In this document: positions 1-9,848 of the stretch, piece after piece
How the letters are laid out: every line of letters begins with the position of its first letter
Position numbering within the stretch: position 1 is the stretch's first letter
NCBI GenBank assembly: GCA_022827275.1
Contig: JAJDTG010000015.1
Location: 62,001 to 126,000 of the forward strand
Length of the DNA: 64,000 nt
DNA from: Candidatus Dadabacteria bacterium
GTDB taxonomy: Bacteria > Desulfobacterota_D > UBA1144 > Nemesobacterales > Nemesobacteraceae
Direction of reading: 5' to 3'
Notes under the pieces: generated by a model
What the model was told of the DNA's origin: nothing
Seen by the model: the letters and a program-made list of their open reading frames with translations, nothing else
Database searches by the model: none
Translations under genes and position numbers: made by a program

Positions 1-2
1 TA

Positions 3-392
3 GGCCTCGGCGCACGCCTCGTCAGTCTGCATCTAATGGAAGCCGAGGGCACGGACGTGCAGGTGACGTTTCCTGATACCGGCAGCAACCAAGTGGACAA
101 AGTGTATTACACGCCCTCGACCGATGGTTTACCGGGGTGCGTATGGATCAATCACAAACAGCATTTCGAGAACATCGAACCAGAGGTCTGGGCGTTCACC
201 ATCGGTGGCTACAAACCTGCGGACAAGTGGCTCAAGGATCGAAAAGGCCGCACGCTTTCCGAGGACGACATTGACCACTACCGGAAGATCATTGCTGCCC
301 TTGCTGAAACCCGGAGTCTGATGATTGAGATCGACGACGTTATCGAACAGCACGGCGGCTGGCCTGTTGCATTTCAATTGGGGCAAGATTAA
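3..392 (+). CDS. 3' end of type ISP-like restriction-modification / adenine methyltransferase (C-terminal specificity region), truncated by window start
   Basis: Frame is open to the window edge (GLGARLVSLHLMEAEG...). Motifs VWAFTIGGYKPADKWLKDRKGRTLSEDDIDHYRKIIAALAET...IDDVI resemble type ISP C-termini. Confidence 0.75.
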   Translation, partial: GLGARLVSLHLMEAEGTDVQVTFPDTGSNQVDKVYYTPSTDGLPGCVWINHKQHFENIEPEVWAFTIGGYKPADKWLKDRKGRTLSEDDIDHYRKIIAALAETRSLMIEIDDVIEQHGGWPVAFQLGQD

Positions 393-841
393 GGACTGAG
401 ACATAATCTGCATGTCACCAACTCCACTGAATAAGAACCGTTGCGACGGCACGTTCAGAGGGTCGGAGGATAATATCGGCCCGGCGCGAGGTTGAGGAGC
501 TACTCGTCGGCACCGGCGCGGACGGGCTCATACCGACGATTTTGTACTCTTCTATCCGATTAACTTTTGGGATCTGCAGTTCAGCCAACAGTTCTTCTAC
601 ACGCTTGGCAAACTCGCTTCCCGTTGAGACAATCTTCAAGCAGAGATTCCGAGAATCCCTGCTCGGATCTGAAATCAAACGTGAAAATTGACGAGTAAGA
701 TGGTAGGGGATTTAATAGAGGATAACTATATAATAATCTATTTTCTATGTAATCCGTACGGTTTAAGCAGCCGGGTATTCATCCCAAGTGCGGTCTTCCA
801 GAATACGCCCCGCTTTCTTTTGGGATAAGACCCCTAATAAG

Positions 842-2431
842 TCAAAATTGGGAATTGCCTCTGAATTTCTTTTTCCCTTTTATCTTTGAGTGACAACAGA
901 TTTTAAATTTTAACCCGCTTCCGCAAGGACATGGATCATTTCGGCCTATATCGGAAACATACTTCCAAAACTCTCGCTTTCCTTGTTCTCCGTGTGAATA
1001 TTGCCCACAAGGAGGGATTTTTCTAAATTTCTCAAAGTAGGCTTGCCAAACAAAGTACGGATATACCTTGTTAATAACAAAGTCGCTTAAGGTTTCTCTT
1101 TCGTTTATCAAAAAGATCCCCAAGCAGCAACTTTCATCCTCAGGAAATAAATGCAAGTCAACAATCGGGCAATCGATTTCTTTGGCCAGCTTTTTAATCC
1201 TACCCCCAACTTCGAAAACTTTAGGTTTTCCATTGAGAAGTATTTCAATTTCGTAAACATCCTGAATACAATCTTTCCCCGAAGAGCAATTCGTTATTAT
1301 CCATTTTTTCTTTTTCTTCCTACCCGAAAGTTCATACCTCGCACTGAAACTGATTTCTCCTCTGACAGCACCCTTGTCATAGTACAAACCGGGAAAACGA
1401 CGCTGTATTTTCTCCATCTCCGCAGGGGTGCATTCAATCGTGGGCAAGGGGGAGCTTTCATGGCTGGCATATGGCTTGGTTGGATACACGGGTGCCAAGC
1501 CGCCGCCGGTCGCCCCCGAACTGGGTTTCACCTGTAATTTGCCGAAATCGTCGCCAAACACTTCTCTCCAGAGTTTCACGCTCTTATTATGGTCTTTCTC
1601 TTCAAAGGCTTTATTAATTTTAGTGTTATATAAGTCAAACTTTTCACGGAAGTTCCTGTATTTAGTTTCGTCCCAGTTTCTATTGAAATTCTCCCCAGGT
1701 AAGACCGGGTTTTCGACGGTCGGCATTTGCGGATTATTCTGCAGGAACTCATTAATCCTGTTGGACAGAGTCTTTAACGCCTGTGGCAGATCGCTGAAAG
1801 CGGACGAACCCTCATCAGAGCTATAAACATGATTCCCAAGAAGGGTCGTCAGCAGAATCGATTTTATAGAATAGTTGCTCTTGTGGTCGCGCTGGAACTT
1901 AAGAAGGCGAGTCACTTTTCTCAAAAGATTGTTGCCGGTAATTCTGTTCTTCTCAGCAAACCACTTTTTGTATCCATCACCGTCCGTCTGTTCATATTTC
2001 TTTTCGACTCTGTTACATACATAGAATTTCCCTTGGTACTCGATGCATGGAACCGCGTCAAGGTGAAAATCTCCGGCATAATCGATAGTAACGCATCTGG
2101 TGCTTAAGCGAACGATGTCTTTGTAGTTCCCATTATCCTTGAAAATGTCATATACTTCCTTTACGTAATCCTTCTGAAACTCATCGGGCTTAAAGTACTC
2201 ATCCTTGATGAAGATCAGGATGTCGGCATCAAACTCATCATTCTCCGCAACGGGTTTGATGATGGTTTTATGGGCATAGGATCCTTGGGGGCTATATTTC
2301 CGATAGCCAGGCAGTTTAGATTTAAGCAAGCCCGTAACGGTTTTGACCCTGCTGTCCAAAACATCCAGTCTCGACTGATTCAGATCCACATGTTCCTTCA
2401 GAAAATCCTCAAAATACTTTACAAACTTCAT
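842..2431 (-). CDS. CBASS-like CD-NTase (cyclic oligonucleotide synthase) with apparent E2-like domain and C-terminal SEC-C motif
   Basis: NTase motifs GSYAHKTIIKP...DEFDADILIFI and HLDAVP. Aa ~331-490 E2-like pattern (DLHLFPEDESCCLGIF...LSDFVINKVYPYFVWQAYFEKFRKIPPCGQYSHG). SEC-C IGRNDPCPCGSGLKFKICCH. Confidence 0.8.
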   Translation of the reverse strand: MKFVKYFEDFLKEHVDLNQSRLDVLDSRVKTVTGLLKSKLPGYRKYSPQGSYAHKTIIKPVAENDEFDADILIFIKDEYFKPDEFQKDYVKEVYDIFKDNGNYKDIVRLSTRCVTIDYAGDFHLDAVPCIEYQGKFYVCNRVEKKYEQTDGDGYKKWFAEKNRITGNNLLRKVTRLLKFQRDHKSNYSIKSILLTTLLGNHVYSSDEGSSAFSDLPQALKTLSNRINEFLQNNPQMPTVENPVLPGENFNRNWDETKYRNFREKFDLYNTKINKAFEEKDHNKSVKLWREVFGDDFGKLQVKPSSGATGGGLAPVYPTKPYASHESSPLPTIECTPAEMEKIQRRFPGLYYDKGAVRGEISFSARYELSGRKKKKKWIITNCSSGKDCIQDVYEIEILLNGKPKVFEVGGRIKKLAKEIDCPIVDLHLFPEDESCCLGIFLINERETLSDFVINKVYPYFVWQAYFEKFRKIPPCGQYSHGEQGKREFWKYVSDIGRNDPCPCGSGLKFKICCHSKIKGKKKFRGNSQF

Positions 2432-2446
2432 TTCAACACCTCCGTG

Positions 2447-3358
2447 TTATCTTAAGAATCCCTTAATTAGCTCTCCGCGGTTCGTTACCTCTCGCAAGGC
2501 CAAGCTCTTTAACGTTGGCAGAACCTTGCAATCATCAAGTTTCCAATTTTCAATCTCCGGATTTATTCTCAGAATGTTCTCAGGCATTATCAGGTTCAGG
2601 CAATTCTCAGCGTATTGAGTCTGGTTAAGCATGGCAAAGCTCACGATTTTTTCTCTCCTCCAGCCTGTTGCCAGCCCCCATATATACGAGGGGAGGTAAA
2701 ACTGTCTGGTATTTCCGGTCCCTATAGACAGTAGCTTCGTGTTTTCTGGGGTTTTATTGAAATTTCTTATTGCGTCAACATATCCAACAAGCGCTGGATT
2801 ATTCGCCCACAGGCCACCATCGCAGACAAGGTCCCCCGCAATCTCCACGGGATTAAAGTAAACAGGCGCCGAACACGACGCTAAGACAGCCTTATAGAGG
2901 GGCACATCCACATCACGGGAATAGTCGCCGCCACGTCTATCTTCTTGATAGGAAGACTTGAAAACATGTACCCTCCCAGTGCTGACATTCGTTGCGTTAA
3001 TTATCAGGGGTGTTTTTATATCACCCAGGGTAATTTCTCCAAAACTGTCACGCAGAAGGCTTTCCAGAACTTTGTTGTCATATCTACTTCTCAAGAAACC
3101 ACATAGGGAAAACCTCTTTTTGAATATCTGGGGAGCATAGCACTCATAGTCCCGGACTAGCTTCGATAAGTCATATTTTGTTGCGATGGCAGCGGCAACG
3201 ATGCTTCCCGTACTTGTACCTACGAGAAGATCGAAGGTATTATAGATATTGATGCTTAGTTTATCGTTCATTAAGCTGAGGGCTCGAGCCGAGAAAATTC
3301 CCCTGATTCCGCCCCCGTCAAGGGATAATATTTTGAAGAATTTGCTTTTCTGTTTCAT
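2447..3358 (-). CDS. capV: Patatin-like phospholipase, CapV-type CBASS effector
   Basis: DGGGIRG, GTSTG nucleophile elbow and DGGLWANNP; directly upstream of and co-directional with the CD-NTase. Confidence 0.85.
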   Translation of the reverse strand: MKQKSKFFKILSLDGGGIRGIFSARALSLMNDKLSINIYNTFDLLVGTSTGSIVAAAIATKYDLSKLVRDYECYAPQIFKKRFSLCGFLRSRYDNKVLESLLRDSFGEITLGDIKTPLIINATNVSTGRVHVFKSSYQEDRRGGDYSRDVDVPLYKAVLASCSAPVYFNPVEIAGDLVCDGGLWANNPALVGYVDAIRNFNKTPENTKLLSIGTGNTRQFYLPSYIWGLATGWRREKIVSFAMLNQTQYAENCLNLIMPENILRINPEIENWKLDDCKVLPTLKSLALREVTNRGELIKGFLR

Positions 3359-3498
3359 GGGTATTTACTATACTTGTTTTCTATGTCTTCTCAAGCAATA
3401 AATGTTCGGTACTCTGAACTTATTATTTCCTATTGAATTTCTGAAGTCAAGTAATTAAAATACTTCTACAGTGAACTGCCTAAAAACGGGAAAAGTCT

Positions 3499-3819
3499 AT
3501 GTCAAGCACTCTGGGAAGTAAGATTCAAAAAATCAGAAAGCAGAAAGGTTTGACCCTTGAGGAACTTGCGAAACTAACAGATTCCAGCAAAAGCTATATC
3601 TGGGAGCTTGAGAACAGAAACCTTCCCCGACCGTCTGCGGCGAAGATAGCCAAGATCGCCAAAGAACTTGAGGTGGAAATAGAATATCTGCTGGACAATG
3701 AAGCGGCAGTGAGCAAAGAGGAGGCAGTTGACGCAAAATTTTATCGAGAATATAAAAAAATGACTCCTGAAACCCGCAAGAAAATTCGAGATATAGCAAA
3801 ATTGATTGGGAAAAAATAA
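3499..3819 (+). CDS. XRE-family HTH transcriptional regulator
   Basis: SKIQKIRKQKGLTLEELAKLTDSSKSYIWELENRNLPRPSAAKIAKIAKELEV. Confidence 0.85.
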   Translation: MSSTLGSKIQKIRKQKGLTLEELAKLTDSSKSYIWELENRNLPRPSAAKIAKIAKELEVEIEYLLDNEAAVSKEEAVDAKFYREYKKMTPETRKKIRDIAKLIGKK

Positions 3820-4728
3820 ATGACCAAAGAGCTGTCTCCTGAGCGTTGGGCTACTGATCTTACTGTAATACTCAATGCTACTCATAAAGCCGACCGGTTT
3901 CCGGTAAAAGTAAAACAGCTTGCGCTTGACTTTTCCCAGAATAAGTTTCCCGGTGATCCTATCACAGATGTACTAGACGATTCCCTGCCCGGCTTCGAAG
4001 GTGCTTTGCATCCTGCCCAAAATGGTAAAGAAGGCTGGGGGATTATCTATAACAACGCCATAAGTTCATCAGGCAGAATAAATTTTACTATAGCCCATGA
4101 GTTCGGTCATTACCTTCTGCACCGGTTGAGGTATCCAGAGGGTATCCAGTGTACGGAAGAAGACATGGCAATATGGAACTCCAACTATAAACAAATCGAG
4201 AGCCAGGCCAACAATTTTGCGGCAAATCTACTCATGCCTCTTGATGACTTCAGAAAACAAATTGGACCGCGCGTAAAACCCGATCTGGAGATGATTGGAA
4301 TGTGTGCCGATCGATATCAAACTTCTCTGACGGCTTCAATATTGCGCTGGTTACATTATACTGAGCGGCGGTCTATTCTTGTCGTCTCAAGAGATGAGTT
4401 CATTTTGTGGTCGAGGTCAAGCGAACCTGCGTTCAAAACCGGTGCGTTTTTCAAGACAGCAGACAGACCGCCCATTGAAATCCCTGATAAATCGCTTGCC
4501 GCTCAAAGAAAAGTTGCTGAAAAAAACAATGGAGTTCTTGAGATTGACGCTGGGGTATGGCTTGGAGAGCCTTGTGAAGAAATGGTCCTCTTTGCGGACC
4601 AATATAATTTCACGATCTCATTGTTGCATCTAGACGAAGCGACTCCAGATTTCGAGTCAACCAAGGAAAATGAACCAGATGCTTACGATAAAATAGCCTA
4701 TCATACATTTGGATCGTCTTCCGTATAG
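3820..4728 (+). CDS. ImmA/IrrE-family metallopeptidase
   Basis: INFTIAHEFGHYLLHR (HEXXH); start codon directly follows the XRE stop codon. Confidence 0.85.
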   Translation: MTKELSPERWATDLTVILNATHKADRFPVKVKQLALDFSQNKFPGDPITDVLDDSLPGFEGALHPAQNGKEGWGIIYNNAISSSGRINFTIAHEFGHYLLHRLRYPEGIQCTEEDMAIWNSNYKQIESQANNFAANLLMPLDDFRKQIGPRVKPDLEMIGMCADRYQTSLTASILRWLHYTERRSILVVSRDEFILWSRSSEPAFKTGAFFKTADRPPIEIPDKSLAAQRKVAEKNNGVLEIDAGVWLGEPCEEMVLFADQYNFTISLLHLDEATPDFESTKENEPDAYDKIAYHTFGSSSV

Positions 4729-4907
4729 TAAAGCTACCTTCACTCTAGCCTGAAAATAATCATTGGAATAATAAAAACAATTATTTGAGCAAGTTAGAGT
4801 TGATACTTAAAACATTTTTTATTGTTCTTTCTTTCCCCCTTATTTTGCTCTAAAACCTTGACATCACCCTTTTGATGATTAGTTTGAGAAGTGGAGGTAC
4901 ATGCTAG

Positions 4908-5768
4908 ATGCAAACGGCAGTTGCAACGTGCGATTCACTTTCGGTTTTCATGCGGGAAATGGAAAAACATCCACTTCTCTCAAAAGAGGAAGAGCACGCG
5001 CTTGCGGTTAGATATTACGAAAACGAAGATCTTGAAGCGGCCAACAAACTCGTGGTGTCAAACCTCAGGTTCGTGGTAAAAATCGCTTCTGAATACAGAT
5101 CTTACGGTTTCCCGATGATGGACCTTGTCCAAGAAGGTTCGATAGGACTGATGCGCGCCGTTCAGAAATTCAACCCCTACAAGGGCTACAGGCTAATATC
5201 CTACGCGGTGTGGTGGATCAGGGTAAGGATCCAGAACCATATAATGAAGTTCTGGAGCAACGTTAAGATCGGAACAACGCAGTCCCAGAGAAAGCTTTTC
5301 CAGAGAATAGAAGGGGCGAAGCGCAAACTCGGTATAACAGCCGCCAGCATGGAAGATGACGACATAAGCCGTCTGGCCGACCATTTCGGCGTCAAGGAAG
5401 AGGAAATCTCCGAGATGCAGGTTCGCGCTTCAAAAAGAGATCTCTCCCTCTCGGAGCGTCCCGCAGGAGACGACTCCTCAGCCACTTACGGGGAACTGCT
5501 ACCCGACCCGTCGGATAACCAGGAGCAGGTGCTCGGCGAGCTCGGGTTCGACAGCCTTGCCAGGGAGAATCTGCGCGAAGCTCTCGAGATGCTTTCAGAG
5601 AGGCAGGAAAAGGTGATAAACGAGAGGTATTTCACCGAACCTCCAAGAAAACTCCACGAAATAGCCCGAGACCTCGGGGTTTCCCAGGAGAGGGTAAGGC
5701 AGATACAGGCCGAATCCATAGGGAAACTCAGGGCACACATGGCCGAAAAACTAGAAATTCACCCGTAA
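4908..5768 (+). CDS. rpoH: RNA polymerase sigma-32-like heat-shock factor
   Basis: Region 2 (NLRFVVKIASEYRSYGFPMMDLVQEGSIGLMRAVQKFNPYKGYRLISYAVWWIRVRIQNHI) and region 4 HTH; adjacent to dnaK. Confidence 0.85.
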   Translation: MQTAVATCDSLSVFMREMEKHPLLSKEEEHALAVRYYENEDLEAANKLVVSNLRFVVKIASEYRSYGFPMMDLVQEGSIGLMRAVQKFNPYKGYRLISYAVWWIRVRIQNHIMKFWSNVKIGTTQSQRKLFQRIEGAKRKLGITAASMEDDDISRLADHFGVKEEEISEMQVRASKRDLSLSERPAGDDSSATYGELLPDPSDNQEQVLGELGFDSLARENLREALEMLSERQEKVINERYFTEPPRKLHEIARDLGVSQERVRQIQAESIGKLRAHMAEKLEIHP

Positions 5769-5794
5769 AAAGAAAAAACCCCAGGAGGAATTAA

Positions 5795-7714
5795 ATGGCT
5801 TCTAAGATAATAGGAATAGACCTCGGAACGACTAATTCATGCGTCGCCATTGTTGAGGGCGGCGAACCGAAAGTGATAATAAACGAGGAAGGCACGAGAA
5901 CCACCCCGTCGGTGGTCGCGTTTCTAAAGGACGGAGACGAGGTTCTGGTCGGCGGACCGGCGAAGCGCCAGGCCGTCGCCAACCCCGAAAACACCGTCTA
6001 CTCTACCAAAAGGCTTATGGGCCGCAGGTTCGAGGAGATATCGAGTGAAGCTGACAGCCTTGCCTACAAGGTAGTGAAATCAGGCAAGTCAGACGCCTGG
6101 GTCGAGGTCGAGGGAAAAGAGTACTCCCCCCCGCAGGTCTCAGCGCACGTGCTGACGAAGCTCAAGAAAGCCGCAGAGGATTACCTGGGTTCAGAAGTCA
6201 CTGAAGCCGTTATCACCGTTCCCGCGTATTTTAACGACAGCCAGCGCCAGGCCACAAAAGACGCCGGAAAGATAGCCGGTCTTGACGTAAAGCGCATAAT
6301 AAACGAGCCGACCGCGGCGGCGCTTGCCTACGGGTTTGACAAGAAAAAAGAGGGGATGATAGTGGTCTACGATCTCGGGGGCGGAACTTTCGACGTGTCG
6401 GTGCTTGAGGTCGGAAACAACGTAATAGAGGTTAAGTCAACAAACGGCGATACCCACCTCGGCGGAGACGATTTTGACAAGAGGGTTATTGATTACATCG
6501 TCTCCGAGTTCAAGAGGGATTCCGGGATAGACCTCGGGGCGGACAAGATGGCCGTGCAGAGGCTCAGGGAAGCCGCTGAGAAGGCCAAGATCGAGCTTTC
6601 AAACACCGTCGAGACGGAAGTAAACCTGCCGTTTATAACGGCTGACGCGAGCGGTCCCAAGCACCTGGTGCTTAAGATAACGCGCTCCAAGTTCGAGCAG
6701 CTTGTAGAGGATCTCGTAAAAGGCACCCTAAAGCCCTGTGAGCAGGCCCTCAGGGATGCGGGGCTTCGCCCGGGCGAGATAGCCGAGGTGATACTGGTCG
6801 GCGGATCGACCAGGATCCCGCTTGTGCAGAAAGTCGTGACTGACTTTTTCGCAAAGGAGCCGAGCAGGGGGATAAACCCAGACGAGGTGGTCGCTATGGG
6901 GGCCGCCATACAGGCGGGCGTGCTTGGCGGAGACGTAACCGACGTGCTTCTTCTCGACGTGATACCACTCTCACTGGGTATAGAAACCCTTGGAGGGGTC
7001 ATGACCACCATCATCGAGAGAAACACGACCATTCCCACAAAGAAAAGCCAGGTTTTCACAACGGCCGAGGACAACCAGAACTCGGTTGAGATCCACGTGC
7101 TGCAGGGAGAGCGGCAGATGGCGGCTGATAACAGGACGCTTGCCAGGTTCATTCTGTCGGGTATTCCCGCGGCGGCAAGGGGCATTCCGCAGATAGAGGT
7201 GACTTTTGACACCGACGCCGACGGGATACTCCACGTTTCCGCTAAGGACAACGCGACTCAGAAGGAACAGAAGGTCAAGGTCGAGGCCTCAAGCGGGCTA
7301 AGCAGTGATGAGATCGACTCCATGGTCGAGGACGCCGAGAAAATGTCTGAGAAGGACAAGGAGAAAAGCGAGCAGGTTCAGAAGAGAAACCAGCTTGACG
7401 AGCTTGTCTACAGGACCGACAAGAGCTTCCAGGAGCTTGGCGACGGCCTCTCTGAGGATGAGAAAAAGGAGCTTGAGCAGGCTCTTGAGGAAGGAAGAGA
7501 AGCCCTTAAATCGGATGATCCGGGCAAAATTGACCAAGCGACGGAGAAAATAACAGCAGTTTCTCACAAGCTTGCGGAGCTGATGTACAAAAAGCAGCAG
7601 GAGGAAGCCTCCGCTGGTACCGGAGAGGGCGGGGCGGAAAGCCAAGCCTCCGAACAGGGAAACTCTACCTCGGGCGACGACGTGATAGACGCCGAGTTTA
7701 CCGAACAAAAGTAA
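5795..7714 (+). CDS. dnaK: Molecular chaperone DnaK (Hsp70)
   Basis: [24 protein letters not shown]..., [14 protein letters not shown], acidic C-terminus. Confidence 0.98.
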   Translation: MASKIIGIDLGTTNSCVAIVEGGEPKVIINEEGTRTTPSVVAFLKDGDEVLVGGPAKRQAVANPENTVYSTKRLMGRRFEEISSEADSLAYKVVKSGKSDAWVEVEGKEYSPPQVSAHVLTKLKKAAEDYLGSEVTEAVITVPAYFNDSQRQATKDAGKIAGLDVKRIINEPTAAALAYGFDKKKEGMIVVYDLGGGTFDVSVLEVGNNVIEVKSTNGDTHLGGDDFDKRVIDYIVSEFKRDSGIDLGADKMAVQRLREAAEKAKIELSNTVETEVNLPFITADASGPKHLVLKITRSKFEQLVEDLVKGTLKPCEQALRDAGLRPGEIAEVILVGGSTRIPLVQKVVTDFFAKEPSRGINPDEVVAMGAAIQAGVLGGDVTDVLLLDVIPLSLGIETLGGVMTTIIERNTTIPTKKSQVFTTAEDNQNSVEIHVLQGERQMAADNRTLARFILSGIPAAARGIPQIEVTFDTDADGILHVSAKDNATQKEQKVKVEASSGLSSDEIDSMVEDAEKMSEKDKEKSEQVQKRNQLDELVYRTDKSFQELGDGLSEDEKKELEQALEEGREALKSDDPGKIDQATEKITAVSHKLAELMYKKQQEEASAGTGEGGAESQASEQGNSTSGDDVIDAEFTEQK

Positions 7715-7949
7715 CTGCGAGGGGTTGTGAGTTACACTCCGTTTTTCCACAGCTACTGCTTCGCCGACCGAAAAAAAGGATTATATACCTTGTTGTCCAC
7801 CGCTTAAGCGGTTCATGCTAAAAAAAAGCACGGTACGTTGAGTCATCAATATGCCATGCTATAATTAGTTCTGAGGGTAGAAATATTACCAAGAGAGTCT
7901 CTAAAATCTGATGAATAAAACATTTAATAAAGGATAAGTAGGAAAGTCA

Positions 7950-8384
7950 ATGGCACAAGAATCTGTATACCTCTCTGCTATTCTTCTCTGTCAACAAATA
8001 TTAAAATCAGAAGGAAAAGAGAAGCTTGTAAGTTTAATAAATATCTTTGATAATTTGGTTGTTTCTACAAATGCCCCGGTTTCGGCAACAATACAAATTC
8101 CGATCGAATGTTATTTATTTGCAAAGCTAGCGGATAAGAAACCAAGGGGGAATTATGAGCTTGTTATTGAAATATTTTCTCCTTCTGGGAAAAAGCTCGT
8201 ACAAATTACAGGAAATTTGCAAAACAAAAATATTAGCAAAGCTGGTAGCATTGGAGATATACTACAGCCGTTACATTTTACAACTGATGAGGATGGAGAT
8301 CACTTGATAACTATTAAAATTCAAGATCAAATTATAGGAGAAAGAAAATTATATGTCTCCCGTGAATTTACAACCAAACCTTAA
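7950..8384 (+). CDS. Conserved protein of unknown function (DUF6941-like)
   Basis: ORF with overall resemblance to DUF6941-type small proteins; first gene of a three-gene operon. Confidence 0.5.
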   Translation: MAQESVYLSAILLCQQILKSEGKEKLVSLINIFDNLVVSTNAPVSATIQIPIECYLFAKLADKKPRGNYELVIEIFSPSGKKLVQITGNLQNKNISKAGSIGDILQPLHFTTDEDGDHLITIKIQDQIIGERKLYVSREFTTKP

Positions 8385-8872
8385 ATTCAAATAGGAGAAA
8401 CTCTATGAGTATCAAAGCTATTATATTTAAAAAAGAACCTAGCCGACTTGGTATTGGTATCACCAGTTACGGTCAACCTTCACATGATGTATGGTCTTCT
8501 CCCCGTCAATCAGTCATTTGTGTTTACCCTTCTGTGCCTATCCAAGGAAGTCGAAACGAAATGGTAGTAACAGAGGAAAAAGGAGAAGATCAACTTCCTT
8601 TTTCGGAACGGTACACAATCAAAAAATCTATTCGAGAGTTGTTAAAGGATGCAGGAACAGAAAATTGGGATGGAGAAAATGCTTTTCCCATATTTCCAGA
8701 AAGTGTAGAAATTGCAGAAAGTATGGTGGATTTATTCCCGTCAGCCGATTTCTTGCCAGAGGTTTCTGCAACCCCTAATGGTGAAATAGATTTCGACTGG
8801 ACTATCTCAAGAGATATCATGTTAACCCTTAGTGTATGTCCCAAGGGTAAAATTGCATATTCAGGTATCTTC

Positions 8873-8877
8873 AACGT
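8873..8877. repeat. Left copy of 5-bp target-site duplication AACGT
   Basis: AACGT precedes TGCATATTACGA; matched by AACGT at 11531..11535. Confidence 0.85.
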
Positions 8878-9041
8878 TGCATATTACGATTTATTCGGAC
8901 TATCTTTTCAATTGAATTCGGACGGTCATTACGAACGAATTCGGACGGCTGAATCTCTTTTTTCTTTTCCCTCAAAACAGACTCTAACACGTTCAGAATT
9001 TCTCTGTCAAACGACGATTAAAAAGTCTGTTTTTTTCTCTC

Positions 9042-9830
9042 CTAACAATCACCTTTATTCTCTTCTTTTTCCTTTGCCGATGTCTGTTTTTCTTCCTTCT
9101 CCGCAACGATCTTTCTCATAGATTCCCCGCCGAGTTCAAGACGATGAGAGTTGTGAACGATTCTGTCAAGGATCGCGTCGGCAACCGTGTTGTCCCCTAT
9201 CATTCCGTGCCACTCACTCACCGGAAGCTGACTTATCACCACAGTAGAACTCTCCCCGTAACGGTCATCCATTATCTCCATCAGATCATATCTCTGGGCC
9301 GTGGTCACAGCCTCAAGACCCCAGTCGTCTATGATAACAAGCCCCACTCTGGCAAGCTTTGAGAGAAGCTTGTTGTAGCTTCCGTCCGCCTTTGCCTGAG
9401 AGAGAGACAGAAACAGTCTTGAGATCCTGTAGTAACGAACCGATACCCCTCTGAGACACGCGTTATGACCCAGGGCGCACGCTATCCATGTCTTGCCGCT
9501 TCCACAAGGACCCGTGATAAGAAGATTACGGCCCCGCTCTATCCAGTCCCCCTGGGCAAGCCCTGCTATCTGGGCCTTTCTCAGGTTACGGGAATGGCCG
9601 TAGTCAATATCTGCCAGGTCGGCTTTTAACCTGAAGCGAGCGTTGCTTACGAGACGCTGCTGTTTTCTGCTCTCCCTCTCAACGCATTCTCTCTCCACAA
9701 GCAGTCCGACCCTCTCGGTAAAACCCAGTTCATCGTAAGTGCGGGGCTGCTCGCACTGACGCTCAAGCGCCTCGGCCATGGCTCCAAGCCGAAGTCCCCG
9801 AAGACGTGACAATGTCTGTTGCAAACTCAT
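9042..9830 (-). CDS. istB: IS21-family helper ATPase IstB
   Basis: GPCGSGKTWIACALGHNACLRGVSVRYYRISRLF...VIIDDWGLE. Confidence 0.95.
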   Translation of the reverse strand: MSLQQTLSRLRGLRLGAMAEALERQCEQPRTYDELGFTERVGLLVERECVERESRKQQRLVSNARFRLKADLADIDYGHSRNLRKAQIAGLAQGDWIERGRNLLITGPCGSGKTWIACALGHNACLRGVSVRYYRISRLFLSLSQAKADGSYNKLLSKLARVGLVIIDDWGLEAVTTAQRYDLMEIMDDRYGESSTVVISQLPVSEWHGMIGDNTVADAILDRIVHNSHRLELGGESMRKIVAEKEEKQTSAKEKEENKGDC

Positions 9831-9848
9831 AACAATCTCCTCCTGTTT

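Noticed and set aside
415-678. 87-aa minus-strand ORF between R-M fragment and CBASS
   Set aside because: No recognisable domain; Ser-rich stretch looks non-coding. May be a degraded gene fragment but unsupported.
6493-7251. 252-aa minus-strand ORF inside dnaK
   Set aside because: Ser/Thr-rich shadow frame opposite a clear Hsp70 coding sequence.
7800-7813. Palindrome ACCGCTTAAGCGGT downstream of dnaK
   Set aside because: Perfect but without loop or T tract, so not a convincing terminator; too short to call a site.
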